A stretch of 64,000 nt of DNA from Silene latifolia (GCF_048544455.1 NC_133528.1:46646002-46710001), one strand, 5' to 3'; shown: positions 31,553 through 45,289, counted from the stretch's first letter. Notes: a model not told the origin generated them from the sequence alone. Program-made: numbers and translations.

Positions 31553-32810
31553 TTTAATGTGGTTCATATTTACACACTTCAAGTCCCTTAACTAGCCTCT
31601 TTTCGCATGCTTTTTGTGACAATTAGAGTTTTTTCGTATATCTTTAGTTTCCTATTTTTTATTTTATGTGGTCTTGTGTCATTCGTAGGAATAGAGCGCT
31701 AACCTTGCATAAACGAAGAATTTCGGAGCTAAATGGAGGCATTTAACAACCAAGCATCAAGCGGAGACTAAGGCCAAGGGCCCATAGATCAATAAATTAA
31801 GTTTTCTGGCAATGAGGGACAAACCCCTACGACCTAGAAGCAATCCCAACGAGTCGTGGGGCAGCCAAACCCCAAGGGAATAAAACAGAGCCATGTCTAG
31901 CGAGTCAATGCTCAACTCGAGCTACTCAGCAGGTGACTCGAGCGAGTCAATACCCGACTCAAGCGATTTGACAGACAAGTTAACCCTAAGCGTTTACTAA
32001 CTATAAATACCCTCTTTTAATTAATTAGAGGTACTACACTTTAGACTAAAATTAGCTACTCTAAATCCTAGTTAATTAGATTAATATTTCCTTAATCATT
32101 CAATAATTCATCTTAGATCAACTCTTGTGAATATTTCTTGGGTTTTTATTGAAGAAGGTGACAATTCTTCCTCTTAATAAAAGATTTCTTTTATTGTTCC
32201 TCCTTATTTTTTTATCTCTTAAGTTTGGTATAATTCCTTAATCTTCTCTTAATCTTTTGTCAATCCTTTGTTAATTACTTTGCTTAATCTGAGTTAATCA
32301 TCATGTTTTCTGTTGTTTTGATGTATGACAACATTATTGGCATTGATAATCTTGATGAATAGTGAGTAGTCTTTTCGCTAGGGTTAATGGGGGATTAGGG
32401 GGTTATAAGAGGGTAGGTATATGCTTAATGAGTCTATATTATCGATTGAATGTTGTGGTTTTAACTAGTGTACATGTTATATTTGATTAAATGCTTGATT
32501 GACAACCTTGCATGAATCTCTATCTATTTAACTTCTCCTATAAGATCGATAGCCTTAAGAGTAGTTAGACCATGCATGATGTTGGTAGGGAGACCGGGTG
32601 TACGTGGTAGCTAACTCGACTCAACCTAGGTGGGTCCGTAAGATCGAGAACCTCAGTCCTAATCCCACTACAACTTTGATTGGTTTTAGACTCATATATG
32701 TTAATCTCCCTTTGTTTTCCCCTATGATTCCATGACACCCTAGTGTTTTCTCTATATTGTTTACATCGCTACTTTATTACTTGTCTTGGTTTTAATTTGT
32801 TTAAGTATCA

Positions 32811-35091
32811 AAGTGGGATTACTGGTCCCCGGATTGTGGGGGGTGACTTTAATGCAATTATGGCTAGTAATGAAAGAATTGGGGGGGGGGGCACCAATCA
32901 CTAATTCTGAGATGAGACCTCTTCTGCAGGTAACCTATGATTGTCAGCTGACTGATTTATATGCTAGAGGAGCCTTTTACACTTGGAATAATAAACATGA
33001 AGGTGGCACAAAAGTGTATAGCAGGTTGGATAGAGTGCTTATAAATGATGAATGGTTAGATATCTCCCCTGACAGTTTTACTCACCTGCATGAGGGGATG
33101 TTTGACCATTGTCCTGGCATTATCAAATTTGAAATGGAGGGACAGAGGGTGGAATAGTGACAACATATGGTCCTTAGCTCCTGAGTATAAATAAATAGTG
33201 AGAACAGGGTGGAATCAGGTGGTGAATGGTTCACCTATGTACTATGTGGTTAAGAAATTGAAGGCTCTTAAGTATGGATTGAAACAGCTTAATCGAAATC
33301 AATTTGGGGACACTGATAGCCATTGTGAGGCTCTAAATGCTCAAGTAACTGGTGCAGAGATTAGAGAGGCTATGTTCTCCATTCCTGGGAACAAGGCTCC
33401 TGGCCCTGATGGGTACATTAGCCAGTTTTTTAAAGACAACTGGGAGCTGGTTGGAGGTGAGATTATAGCAGTTGTCCAAAAATTTTTCCACTCTGGGAAA
33501 CTACTTAAACAGTGCAATAATACTATCATCACGCTTGTGCGTAAGGTTGTTGTTCCTGATATTGTACTGCAATTTAGGCCTATTACCTGTTGTAATACAG
33601 TTTACAAATGCATTTCAAAGGTCCTCTGTAATAGAATTGGGAAAGTGTTGCCTAACATTATCAGCCCTTCCTAAGGAGCTTTTATCAAGGGGAGAGATAT
33701 TGTTGGGAACATTCTAATTTGCCAAGACTTGATTAAGTTGTATAAGAGGAAGAGCTATTCACCTAGAGCCATAGTGAAACTAGATCTTCAGAAAGCGTAT
33801 GACTCGGTTAAATGGGACTTTGTGGGTAATATGTTGGAAACTTTGGGGTTCCCTGAGAAGTTGTGCACTGTGGTGATGCAATGTGTCACTACACCATCCT
33901 ACTCCATATCTCTCAATGGGGAGACTTTTGGATTCTTCAGGGGAAAAGGGGGACTCAGGTGGGGGAGAGGGCCTCTATCCCCTCTCCTATTAACAATTTG
34001 TCTTGAATATTTGAGTAGGGTGCTAATGGTGGTTTAAAAACACAAGAAATTTCGCTTTTACCCTCTGTGTAATAGGATCCAGCTATCTCACTTGTGCTTT
34101 GCTGATGACCTCATTATTTTTTGCAAAGGTGAGAGGGGATCAATTGGATAGATGATGCAAGCTTATGAGTTTTTCTCAAAGGCCACAGCTCTGGTGATTA
34201 ATAAAAGCAAGTCTAGTCTGTATTGTAATGGCATGGAAGAACAAGTGATCAGGGATATGGAACAAGCCACTGGGATGAAGAGAGGGACAGTGCCCTTCAC
34301 TTATCTAGGGATCACTGTTTCCCCAAAACGTCTCTCAGTTTTTTACTGTAATTGTCTGGTTGATCATGTGATTGATAGAATCCGTGGGCTTGGTTCAAGG
34401 AAACTGTCTTATGCAGGGAGGATTGTACTAATTTAATTTGTTCTGAGTACCCTTCACAGTTACTGGGCTAGGATTTTTATCTTACCAAAGGTAGTGATAT
34501 CAAAAATTAAGGCAATTTGTAGGTCATATCTATGGCATGGAAGTGATCACAAGGAAAGCCCTGCACTGGTCTCCCGGGATAATGTTTGTAAACCTAGGAA
34601 ACAAGGAGGATTGGGTCTCAAAACCTTACATGTGTGGAACATTGCTGTTGTAGGGAAATACGCGTGATGGATTGCCAACAAGGAAGATCACTTTTGGGTG
34701 AGATGGGTTCATGCAATGTACATCAAAAATCAAAATTGGATGGATTATGAACCAGGAATTGGATGTAGTTGGGCCTGGAGGAAAATTTGCCAGGTGAAAC
34801 ATATTCTTAAACCCTATTTATTATCTATATCTGGTATGGAGCACTACACAATCAAAGTAGGGTATCAGTGGATTAAGCCTGATGGGGCATTGGTGCCATG
34901 GTACCCTTGGATGCTGAATGAGTGGATTATCCCTAAACAGTCCTTTATCTATTGGTTGATTGCTCATCAGAGATTATTGACACAAGATAGACTGGTAAGG
35001 ATGAAGATCATACAAGAAAACAAGTGTTTCCTGTGTGGGCTACAGGAGGAAAGTCTGGACCACCTCTTCTTTGACTGCCCATTCAGTAGAC
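32811..35091 (+). pseudogene. L1-type LINE, 5'-truncated ORF2 (endonuclease, RT, zinc-binding domain)
   Basis: The fragment starts inside the endonuclease (GPRIVGGDFNAIM, then YDCQLTDLYARGAFYTWNNK and SRLDRVLIN). The RT follows, with an internal deletion near 33350: EAMFSIPGNKAPGPDGY, KLDLQKAYDSVKWDFV and, near 34096, LCFADDLIIFC with the FADD catalytic box. The C-terminal zf-RVT domain (34698 on) reads PKQSFIYWLIAHQRLLTQDRL and CFLCGLQEESLDHLFFDCPF. A run of eleven Gs near 32881 and many stops break it. The copia element interrupts it at 35091 within the zf-RVT domain; the rest lies at 45290-45690. Confidence 0.88.
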
Positions 35092-36323
35092 TGTTGGAGT
35101 TAGTGTCCTCCACAATAGTGCGTTAACATAATAAATCTCATTATTGGACTATCATCAGATAATTAATTATTTGATCCTCGTCAGTTGATTAACGTAAATC
35201 GATAACGGTTGGCTGACTAGAGTTTGACGTTATTGTCGTGAGACGGCGGTGATCAACTGACCCCTTTCGGTCACACCTAAAGGAACAAACCCAAATTGAT
35301 AACTAATTAATTGTATGAGATACAATTTGTTTAGTCCCTTGATTTATAGACTAAGAGGTTAGTCGATTATTTTTAGAGAGATTTCGAGTTGTGAACTCGA
35401 GGAGCGGCAGTTATTATTTAATTATGCGATAATTAAATAATAAGTTTTGGGAAACGGGTTTTAGTTAATTAACTGTTAATTTGCTAAAATTGTACTAATT
35501 GGTTAATGTGATTAATATTAGTACGTAAATAATATGTGTAGTGGTACACGTATATTTACGGAGTGAATTGGACGAATTAATTATGGAAGTATTTAAACAT
35601 GATACGATGTTTAAAATAAAAATTACACGGATTTGTGCGACAAATATAAGAACCAACATGGACCCGTAAATGGTCAAGTGGACCGTGTAAAATAAGTGTA
35701 GTGGATGATTACTCACATAATCATTTTACCTTATTTTGTATACTACCATAATTAATCTTATACAACATTTTGCATGTGATGTAAGATAAAAATATAAGAC
35801 AAAATCCTCCACTTCCACACTCCACCCACCCGCCACTTTTCCCCCATATACTCCATCATTTGTTCACATTTTTACACTACCTCATTTCACACTCTACATT
35901 TTGCATGTGAACTTTTCTCTCTATCTATCTATAATAATAATTCATCAACTAGTATACATTAATAATATTACTAAGATAAGTTAGTGATATTACTAATATT
36001 TATCAAGGGAGCAATATTAACAAGTTACTAGTACAAACTTGTTATTATTATTGGGTTAGTTCTTGGGTGCAACATGAAGGAGACTTTCTTTTTGAAGGTT
36101 TTTCAAGGAGGATCATCCATATCATTTTAGCTCAAGAACAAACTAGTAAGGAGAACTAGTTTGTGCCCATTTTACCATATATTCAATGTAAGGAAATTGT
36201 TTTTCCTTATACTTTCTTTTTATGCTTTCATCTTAGCATGCATGTTACATAGATCACCTTAATAACAATTTATGAGATAAATTAATTTTATTAGAGAGTC
36301 TAATATGAATCTATGATCTTTCA
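35092..36323 (+). repeat. 5' LTR of the copia element
   Basis: Begins TGTTGGAGTTAG and ends CTATGATCTTTCA. Followed two bases later by the primer site. Confidence 0.93.
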
Positions 36324-36325
36324 AG

Positions 36326-36337
36326 TGGTATCAGAGC
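36326..36337 (+). other. Primer binding site, initiator tRNA-Met (copia)
   Basis: TGGTATCAGAGC. The 2-kb leader that follows (36338-38338) is AT-rich and non-coding. Confidence 0.92.
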
Positions 36338-38338
36338 TTAGGCTTGTAATTTGCATGTTGATTTTAAGCATTTTAATGAATTATGAGATAATTTGTAAAA
36401 ACTCAAAAATGGTGTTAGAAGAGGTTTTAGCATGAAATTTTTGGGACATGCATACCTACTGATCTCAAAAGGTTTGTGGAATTTTTTGGTGATTTTTGAT
36501 ATTATTTTGCTATTTTTAATGTTTTTTGGTAGAAAACCGAGTCAATATGTCGCATTTTAGTGAAAATATTGACTAAAATTAGTTAAAAGTTGATTCGGTG
36601 CATGAATTTTTTATGGTAGTTCATGCAAGTTTTCTACTGATTGTATGCAAAAAGTTGAAGGTTGGTTCGGAGTTTTGCATGTTTATTGATTTTTTGTGTA
36701 AAAAGTCGATAAAAGTCAAATATATTAATCATAATTTTGAAATTTTTGATTCTGCCCATGATAAATTTATGTACATTTAAGAATATTATTTAAATGTCAA
36801 AAGTCATTTTGCATGTGTGTTTTCACTTTGTTTTGATGTTTATTGGTTTTAGTGGTTAAAAACCGATAAATATCGATCTTTTTCTTCACAAAGTTTATCC
36901 GGAATTTTTGGGCAATTTTTCTGACTTTTTGGTGTTCTTGGGAGTGTTCCAGAATACTAAAAAATTTTGTTTCAATTGTTTGGGTAATTTTTCAATTATT
37001 TTGGATTTTTACTTAAATATTATGATTTTATCGATTAAATTAGCAAATTATCACCAAATCAAACTAATAATTTGTCATAAAATTAGTGAAGACTAATTTT
37101 GAGGTTCAAAACAGTTTGGACAATTAGTTTGGACTTAAATGAGATTTAAGAGTTAATTATTGATTTTTACATGTTAAAAATCGATTAAATCCACAAAAAC
37201 CGAGATGGATACCAACGAATGATAGATAGGGCGATTTTGGCATCATATTTACAGCATTTTAAGCATATTTATTTAAGTTGAATGAATGATTGTCATTTAT
37301 TTAAAGTATTTATCTTTTTGTACCTAGTATGGCCTAGTTAATTTTAATCTTTATTACCCGAAATGAATGGGAATATCGATTTGTTTGTAACTAAATACGA
37401 TCTCGTATCGTCGGTTTGTAATTAATTAATAGTTTTATTTATTTTTTATTAATTAATGTATAATAGGAATAGCTATGTAATTCATTTGTAATAGTTATTT
37501 TTACCGGCGTTTCCAAAAGACGGATTACAACGAGACGGAGTCTATTTTTGGAAGGTGTTCCAAATCCCACAAGGAAGAGCCACTTATGGAATGAAGAGGC
37601 AAGGGACCAAGGAGTTGGTTTCCGAAATGTAATAGACTAGTTTTTTATTAACTAGGTGGTCATACTAGGATTTATTCATATGCTTACATGTTTGCTTGTT
37701 TATTTTCGCGCATGCCAAAATCGCCATTCACATGCATTTTATTTTCGCGATTGTCAATTCACGTCATTTACATTCACCGAATTAATTCACTTATAAGGAA
37801 TTTATGACTAAATTGACAAGATCTCTCACATAACTAAAATTGAGATTAGTCTTACCAATTAGTAACACCTATGAATCTCTTGTTCATTAGAGCCACGCTC
37901 GCCCAAGCGGGGTGTTCTCTTTTTACCTTGGGTAAGTAGGGTGGTAAACGGTTATCACACGCTAAAATTGGTTGGACTCAACGGGATATAAGACGGTCTT
38001 GTGTTCCGGGGCTAGTAGATGAATTTGAGGAAATTCGTCGACCAAGAGTTCTAGGGGTAGAATTAGTCAACGTGACTTACCGAATTTACGCAATTATGGG
38101 ATGTTTCGCCCAAGCGATGCTCATTTTTGTTTAATATTTGGGTCTTGGAATCATTTATATAATTTAGTGGGAGGTCATTATATAAATACTAAAACTTGCT
38201 AAACATGTTTTTACAAGTAATTTTTAAAACAAAGAATGTTAATTTTTCCTTTTTGTTGTAGCATTTTAATTCGCAAAGGCAACTTCATCAACTCCATCGA
38301 CTACTTCACTAGGCAAAGATTCATGGCTAAGGTCCGTA

Positions 38339-39170
38339 ATGGACAAATGTATTTTAAAAGATGACGGTAGTAACTTTCTTGAATGGGAATCCAACATCAA
38401 AAGTGTCGCGTTGTCCAACAATGTGCTCACTTACTTGACCGATGCTCCTCCAATTGAGCCCGGTGCAAGAGCTTCATCGGCGGTGCGGACCGCCTATGAT
38501 GACTATGTGAGGATGTTGAATGATATCAAGAATGTGTTGATATGGTCAATATCGCCAAAGCTCAAGCTATCATGCATTTCTTTAAATGCTTACGAGATAT
38601 TCACTCGTATGATCACTATGTTTTCACAAACACCTAAAGTCCGTCAATACAATGCGACGGCACGCTTCTTTGAAACTAAGCTTGAGAGGGGCCAAAAGGT
38701 TGGTCCCCATGTACTCAAAATGGTCGAATATGTTGACATCCTAGAGCGTCTAGGGTGTAAGATTCCTAAAACTCTTGTGGTGGATCGAATCCTCCACTCA
38801 CTCCCCCACCAAGTTTGCCCACTTTAGGGTAAACTACAACATAAATGACATGGATAAGAGTTACCATGAAATTCATGCACTCCTCTCCCAAGCGGAGAGG
38901 GATATGGAGGCTAGTGGGAGTGAAAAGGGAGATGTTTTAACCATGAAGTTAAAGAACATGTCTCTTGGAGTCAAGAAAGGAAAAGGGAAAGAAAAGTCCC
39001 AATTCAAGAAATCGTAAAAGAAAAATGACAAGGGAAAGGGGAAGGCCGTTGAGAATGGCAATCCCAAGGCAAAAAGTGTCAAGCTCTCCGAGGCCGAATG
39101 TTTCCATTGTAATGGGGAAGGGGCATTATAGGAGGAGTTGTCCCAAATACTTGGAGGATCTCAAGGAAGG
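38339..39170 (+). pseudogene. copia gag (UBN2-type) with zinc knuckle, frameshifted
   Basis: Opens at ATG 38339 with MDKCILKDDGSNFLEWESNI and contains WSISPKLKLSCISLNAYEIF and ARFFETKLERGQKVGPHVLK, the copia gag (Retrotran_gag_2/UBN2) pattern. The frame shifts at about 38815, stops at a TAA at 39015-39017, and shifts again inside the zinc knuckle, which reads CFHCNGEG then HYRRSCPK (CX2CX4HX4C across the shift). At least three lesions prevent a full protein. Confidence 0.85.
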
Positions 39171-40735
39171 GCGTGTGACGCCTATTGGTATGATTTCCTC
39201 TCTCTATGTGATAGACGTTAATTATGCTTGTACTTCCACTTGGGTACTTGATACCGGATGTGGCTCTCACCTTTGTAACCATTTGCAGGGTATAAGGGAC
39301 GTGCAAGCACTAGCAAAAGGTGATGTGGATCTCCGCATGGGCAATGGAGCTAGAGTAGCCGCCGTTGCCGTAGGGACCTATGTGCTCACTTTAGCTAGTG
39401 GTTTAGAGTTGTATTTAAATAAGTGTTATTTTGTACCAACTTTAACTAAGAACATCATCTCCATTTCGCGTTAGACACGAAAGGTTTTTGTTTTATGATT
39501 AAGGACAAGTGTTGTACTTTTTCTTTTAATGATGTGGTTTATGGCAAGGCCATTTCAATTGGAGGCATTTATGTTTTAAATGATGTTAATGACGTTTATC
39601 ATATGGAAACTAAAAAGCTCAAAAAGGGTGATCCAAACGAATCCTACCTTTGGCATTGTCGTTTAGGCCACATAAACGAAAGACGCATTAAGAGACTTGC
39701 TTCATCAAAAGTGCTCAAACCATTTGGTTTCGAATCTTATGGTACATGCGAGTCTTGCCTTCTAGACAAGATGACTCGTGCACCTTTTGCGGGAAAAGGG
39801 ACACGAGCTAGTGAGGTTTTGGCTCTCATACACACGGATGTGTGTGGACCATTAACCATCACCGCTAGAGGAGGTTTTCACTACTTCATTACTTTTACTG
39901 ATGACTTAAGTAGATATGGGTATGTCTACTTAATGAAGAACAAGAGTGAAGCCTTTGACAAGTTCAAAGAGTTTCAAAAAGAAGTAGAGAACCAATTGGA
40001 TAAAAGGATAAAGACTCTACGGTCCGACCGTGGTGGTGAGTATCTAAATATTTAATTTAATTCACACCTAAAAGATTGTGGTATAGTATCACAATGGACT
40101 CCTCCTGGCACACCGCAATTAAATGGTGTGGCCGAAAGGAGAAACCGAACTTTACTTGATATGGTTCGGTCCATGATGAGTCTAACTGAGCTTCCTAGTT
40201 CATTTTGGGGTTTTGCCCTCTTGTCTGCAGTATTTTCACTAAATCGAAGCCCGACTAAAGCGGCCGATAAGACTCCATATGAGATATGGACAGGGAAAGT
40301 CCCTCATTTGTCATTCATGCGTATTTGGGGTTGCGAAACGTACGTTAAGATCAAGTCTGACAATAAGCTTGCACCCAGGTCTGACAAATGTCTTTTTGTA
40401 GGATATCCAAGGGAAACACGTGGCTATTACTTCTACAATAAACACGAGAACAAAGTGTTTGTGGCTCGTGATGCTGTCTTTCTAGAAAAGGAGTTTATTT
40501 CTAGGAGACAGGGTGGGAGAAAATTTGAACTTGAAGAAGTTCGAGAGCCACAAACCGAGAATGAGGTAGAGGAGAACGTGGAGGAAAGCATTCCCTCTTC
40601 CTCTGAAACGGTAATTGTTCCTAGAAAGTCAAGTAGGATTTCTAATCCACCTGACCGTTACCTTGGTAACATCGAAGAGGATGGTGTTTTGTTACTTCTT
40701 GAAAGTAATGAACCCACTACCTACAAATCGGCCAT
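39171..40735 (+). pseudogene. copia protease and integrase, one nonsense codon
   Basis: Protease: STWVLDTGCGSHLCNHLQGI with an intact DTG. After a frameshift near 39475, the integrase zinc-binding region (LWHCRLGHINERRIKRL and CESCLLDKM) and the catalytic core follow: HTDVCGPL (D), TLRSDRGGEYLN (D) and NGVAERRNRTLLDMVR (E). A TAA at 40053-40055 interrupts the core after the second aspartate; the frame then continues to the C-terminal region (WGCETYVKIKSDNKLAPRSD and CLFVGYP). Confidence 0.9.
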
Positions 40736-42290
40736 GTCCAGTCCCGACTCCTCGCTTTGGCTAGAAGCCATGCGGTCCGAAATGGATTCCATGTACGAGA
40801 ACCAAGTATGGGACTTGGTGGATTTACCTGAGGGAGTGCGACCTCTTTAGTGTAAATGGATATATAAAATTAAACTCGGCGTGGATAAACATGTGGATGT
40901 TTACAAAGCTAGATTGGTGGCCAAAGGTTTCACCCAAGTTCATGGTTTACACTATGACAAAACCTTCGCTCCAGTCGCTATGCTTAGGTCCATTAGGATA
41001 ATCTTAGCGGTTGCCGCATTTCATGATTATGAGATTTGGCAAATGGATGTCAAAACCGCCTTCTTGAATGGGATTCTAGAAGAAGAGGTGTATATGATAC
41101 AACCCGAAGGTTTTGTGGATACATCTAACCCTAAGAAGGTGTGTAAGCTCAAGAAGTCCATTTATGGTCTTAAGCAAGCATCTAGGAGTTGGAATCATCG
41201 CTTTGATCATGTCATTAAACAATACGGTTTCACTAGAAGTGTGGAAGAATCGTGTTTATACATGAAGTTTAGTGGGAGTAAGGTTGCATTCCTTGTCCTA
41301 TATGTGGATGACATATTGCTCATTGGGAATGATGTTCCATCACTCACTTCCGTTAAGGAGTGGCTAGGGAAACACTTCCAAATGAAGGACTTGGGAGAGG
41401 CACAACGAATCTTAGGTATCCGGATCTATAGGGATAGGTCCAAGAGGATACTAGCATTGAGTCAAGAAGCTTATATTGACAAAGTTCTTGACCGGTTCAA
41501 TATGAAAGACTCCAAGAGAGGATTTCTACCTATGGGCCAAGGGATTACTTTGAGCAAGTCACAGTCTCCCTCTACCCCTAAGGAAATCGAACACATGAAG
41601 ACCGTCCCTTATGCTTCCGTTGTTGGGTCTATCATGTATGCTATGATTTGCACTCGCCCCGACGTTGCGTATGCCTTGAGCATGACAAGTCGGTATCAAG
41701 CCAAGCCTGGTGAGAGTCACTGGATAGCCGTAAAGAACATCCTTAAGTACTTGAGAAGGACTAAGGATTCGTTCTTAGTGTTTGGAGGAGAAACTGAGTT
41801 GCGTGTAAGAGGTTACACGGACGCAAGTTTCCAAACCGATCGGGATGACATGAAATCCCAATCAGGCTATGTGTTTATGCTAAATGGAGGAGCTGTTTGC
41901 TGGAAGAGCTTCAAGCAAAGCGTTACTGCGGATTCTACAACAGAGGTGAGTACCCTGCGCGCGTCCGAGGTCGCGAAGGAAGCTGTTTGGATTAGGCAAT
42001 TCATGGAGGAGCTAGGAGTAGTCCATTCCGCCAAAGATCCTATCACTCTATATTGTGATAACAGTGGAGCTATTTTTCAAGCCAAAGAGCCTAAGTCTAG
42101 TAACAAATCTAGACACATTGAAAGGAAATACCATGTAATTAGAGATTATGTGGAAAGGAAGGAAATTGACATCTGTAAGGTTGGGACAGATGATAATATT
42201 GCTGATCTTTTAACCAAGCCTTTATCAAAGGCTAAGCATGATGGTCATGTCATCTCTATGGGATTGAGACGAGTACCAGATTTTCTTTAG
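40736..42290 (+). pseudogene. copia reverse transcriptase and RNase H
   Basis: SLWLEAMRSEMDSMYENQVW starts the RT region. A TAG at 40848-40850 precedes CKWIYKIK, and the frame then stays open for 469 codons: KARLVAKGFTQVHGLHYDKT, QMDVKTAFLNGILEEEVYM, KSIYGLKQASRSWN and LVLYVDDILLIG (YVDD box). RNase H begins at GYTDASFQTDRDDMKSQSGY and includes EVAKEAVWIRQFMEELG and TLYCDNSGAI. It ends KAKHDGHVISMGLRRVPDFL with a stop at 42290. Catalytic residues look intact, so this is the best-preserved retroelement enzyme in the window. Confidence 0.92.
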
Positions 42291-43094
42291 ATTATGGATA
42301 TGTAATAATTGGATAGTGTATCTTTTATTATATATATGATAATCACATTCATTGTTTTCGTATTCATTCTTTTATGAATCTTTATTTAGTGTGACTAAAT
42401 TTTAATACCTTGTTTATCTGAATAAGTTGTGGAGACAATGTTGAACACTATTCAAGTGAATAAGATGAACATTGTATTTTGTCCCTAGTCACTTAATGAG
42501 GTGACGTCTCGGAGTGACTAGATTGTAAGTCGATTGATGGTTGTTCAACACCATAAGGTCATATGTGATGACTGGTCGATTACATAGGCAGAGTGTATGA
42601 CACTTTGCCGGACAGTGACCATTTAGAGAGTCCCTAAGTTCTATTATAGATGCCTGGTCGTGGCGGGGATCTCTAAGATGTTCTAATGAGTCGATTCTTT
42701 TGACTGGAGACTATTATCTGAGCAGGTGCAGTTTCCGAGTGACTTTGGTTTTTGTCCTAGGTCGTGCCGTGAAAGGAGGCCAAAAGGGCATTTACTAGGT
42801 CATGGTGAGATGTATTGTGCAATAGGATAGATAGGGCATACATGAATTGTCCACCCACGTTGGGTAACTATATCTCAAGTCCACTCGAGGAGTTAATGAC
42901 TACAAATGCGTGGCCACGCTCGGAAGTAATCTGTGAGAGATTTTTCTGGTCAGGTAGTCACACTCCTGATCGAGAAAACCACTCGCGATGTGTTCATGTG
43001 CAAGTGCGACCTGAAAGACACCTTGCATTGAGTGGGAGATTAAAACGAACAAGAGAATTGGTAGCGCACACCTTGTGTCGGACAAGTGGGAGAT
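42291..43094 (+). other. copia 3' UTR and polypurine tract
   Basis: Non-coding. Ends in GACAAGTGGGAGAT (43081-43094) directly before the 3' LTR, a typical copia polypurine tract. Confidence 0.75.
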
Positions 43095-45284
43095 TGTTGG
43101 AGTTAGTGTCCTCCACAATAGTGCGTTAACATAATAAATCTCATTATTGGACTATCATCAGATAATTAATTATTTGATCCTCGTCAGTTGATTAACGTAA
43201 ATCGATAACGGTTGGCTGACTAGAGTTTGACGTTATTGTCGTGAGACGGCGGTGATCAACTGACCCCTTTCGGTCACACCTAAAGGAACAAACCCAAATT
43301 GATAACTAATTAATTGTATGAGATACAATTTGTTTAGTCCCTTGATTTATAGACTAAGAGGTTAGTCGATTATTTTTAGAGAGATTTCGAGTTGTGAACT
43401 CGAGGAGCGGCAGTTATTATTTAATTATGCGATAATTAAATAATAAGTTTTGGGAAACGGGTTTTAGTTAATTAACTGTTAATTTGCTAAAATTGTACTA
43501 ATTGGTTAATGTGATTAATATTAGTACGTAAATAATATGTGTAGTGGTACACGTATATTTACGGAGTGAATTGGACGAATTAATTATGGAAGTATTTAAA
43601 CATGATACGATGTTTAAAATAAAAATTACACGGATTTGTGCGACAAATATAAGAACCAACATGGACCCGTAAATGGTCAAGTGGACCGTGTAAAATAAGT
43701 GTAGTGGATGATTACTCACATAATCATTTTACCTTATTTTGTATACTACCATAATTAATCTTATACAACATTTTGCATGTGATGTAAGATAAAAATATAA
43801 GACAAAATCCTCCACTTCCACACTCCACCCACCCGCCACTTTTCCCCCATATACTCCATCATTTGTTCACATTTTTACACTACCTCATTTCACACTCTAC
43901 ATTTTGCATGTGAACTTTTCTCTCTATCTCTCTACAATAATAATTCATCAACTAGTATACATTAATAATATTACTAAGATAAGTTAGTGATATTATTAAT
44001 ATTTATCAAGGGAGCAATATTAACAAGTTACTAGTACAAACTTTTTTTTTTTGGTAAGATGTAAGTGTATATTAATAAAAGGATATCATAGTACAAGAGT
44101 CATATAGATTATTACAAAAGAGTCATGCTATGTAACCAATCAACATCATCTTGTTTCACCATTGATAAGTCCCTACTCCTGATTCTAGCTCTAGTTTCCT
44201 GCATAATCAGAGAGCTAAGTTTCTCGGTCTTAGCACTGCATATCCACCACCCGCATCTATTCCTTTGCCGCCATAGCCGATACACCAAACACACAAGCAA
44301 AGCATACAAAACTCTTTTCTGGACTTGAGAACCAGGATCCGCATACACCTTTCCAGGATATCATGAGTAGCTAGAATTCCTCCCATCACCACGATTTGAG
44401 CATGAAGAACTCTTCTGCTATAAGGACAGTAAAAAAACAGGTGCTCCTGAGTTTCGATACCTAGCCCACACAACATACAATCTGCATCATCAGTAACACC
44501 AAACTGCAGAAGCTTATTTTTTGTTTTCAGAGCATCATGAGCCCATATCCACCCCAGGAAGCTGTGCTTTGGCGTGTTCCAGGGGTTCCAAATCACAGAA
44601 TACCACCCAACCTTAGTCTGCACCCCTCTTAACCACCTGTAACATCTTGCAGGAGAGTAACCATCAGGTTGTTCATGCCATTTGCCATTCAAATAACCAG
44701 CTGCTAGTTCAGTTTTAACCCTGCATATACGCCTCCACACCCAACTAGTATTAGTGCTAGGCTTATATTCAGACCAAGACCTTCCTCGCAGGTGATTACA
44801 CTCCACCCACTTGACCCAAACCGAGTCCCTGCCTTCATAAACCCAGTCCACTAATCTCCCAACAAGAGCCTTATTCCACATCTCCATGTCCTGTAAACCT
44901 AGTCCCCCTTCCTCCTTTGTTTTGCACACCCTATCCCATGCCACCAAAGGAGCTCTCACATACTCAGGACCCCCATCCCACAAGAATACTAGTACAAACT
45001 TGTTATTATTATTGAGTTAGTTCTTGGGTGCAACTTGAAGGAGACTTTCTTTTTGAAGGTTTTTCAAGGAGGATCATCCATATCATTTTAGCTCAAGAAC
45101 AAACTAGTGAGGAGAACTAGTTTGTGCTCATTTTACCATATATTCAATGTAAGGAAATTGTTTTCCCTTATACTTTCTTTTTATGCTTTCATCTTAGCAT
45201 GCATGTTACATAGATCACCTTAATAACAATTTATGAGATAAATTAATTTTATTAGAGAGTCTAATATGGATCTATGATCTTTCA
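43095..45284 (+). repeat. 3' LTR of the copia element, interrupted by a LINE
   Basis: Identical in layout to the 5' LTR, with fewer than about ten base differences seen, split at ACTAGTACAAACTT by the insertion at 44044-44986. Confidence 0.92.
44044..44986 (-). mobile_element. 5'-truncated L1-type LINE (zf-RVT domain) in the copia LTR
   Basis: Minus orientation: a T-run at 44042-44052 is the poly(A) tail, and the body encodes the ORF2 C-terminus in one open frame (44983-44207). It includes APLVAWDRVCKTKEEGGLGL, NTPKHSFLGWIWAHDALKTK and CMLCGLGIETQEHLFFYCPY. It is flanked by a 15-bp target duplication TACTAGTACAAACTT (44029-44043 and 44987-45001). It is the youngest insertion in this nest and only about 0.94 kb long, typical of incomplete reverse transcription. 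Confidence 0.93.
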
Positions 45285-45289
45285 TAGAC

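Larger units (their letters stand above)
35092..45284 (+). mobile_element. Ty1/copia retrotransposon inserted in the LINE
   Basis: LTRs of 1232 bp (35092-36323 and 43095-45284, the latter enlarged by a nested LINE), flanked by identical TAGAC duplications (35087-35091 and 45285-45289). Initiator tRNA-Met primer site at 36326, gag-pol 38339-42290 in copia order (gag, protease, integrase, RT-RNase H), and polypurine tract AAGTGGGAGAT just before 43095. Subtracting the LINE (943 bp) and its 15-bp duplication restores exactly 1232 bp for the 3' LTR. LTR divergence is under 1% by eye, so it is recent, yet gag-pol holds several stops and shifts. Confidence 0.95.

Noticed and set aside
42815-43129. 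104-codon frame crossing the copia polypurine tract
   Set aside because: Runs from 3' UTR into LTR sequence; chance frame.
35495-43719. Two identical 73-codon minus-strand frames (35495-35716 and 43498-43719)
   Set aside because: Located in the two copia LTRs, AT-rich, no domain.
44207-44983. Stand-alone gene for a reverse-transcriptase zinc-binding protein
   Set aside because: It is the ORF2 tail of a 5'-truncated LINE with poly(A) tail and 15-bp target duplication.
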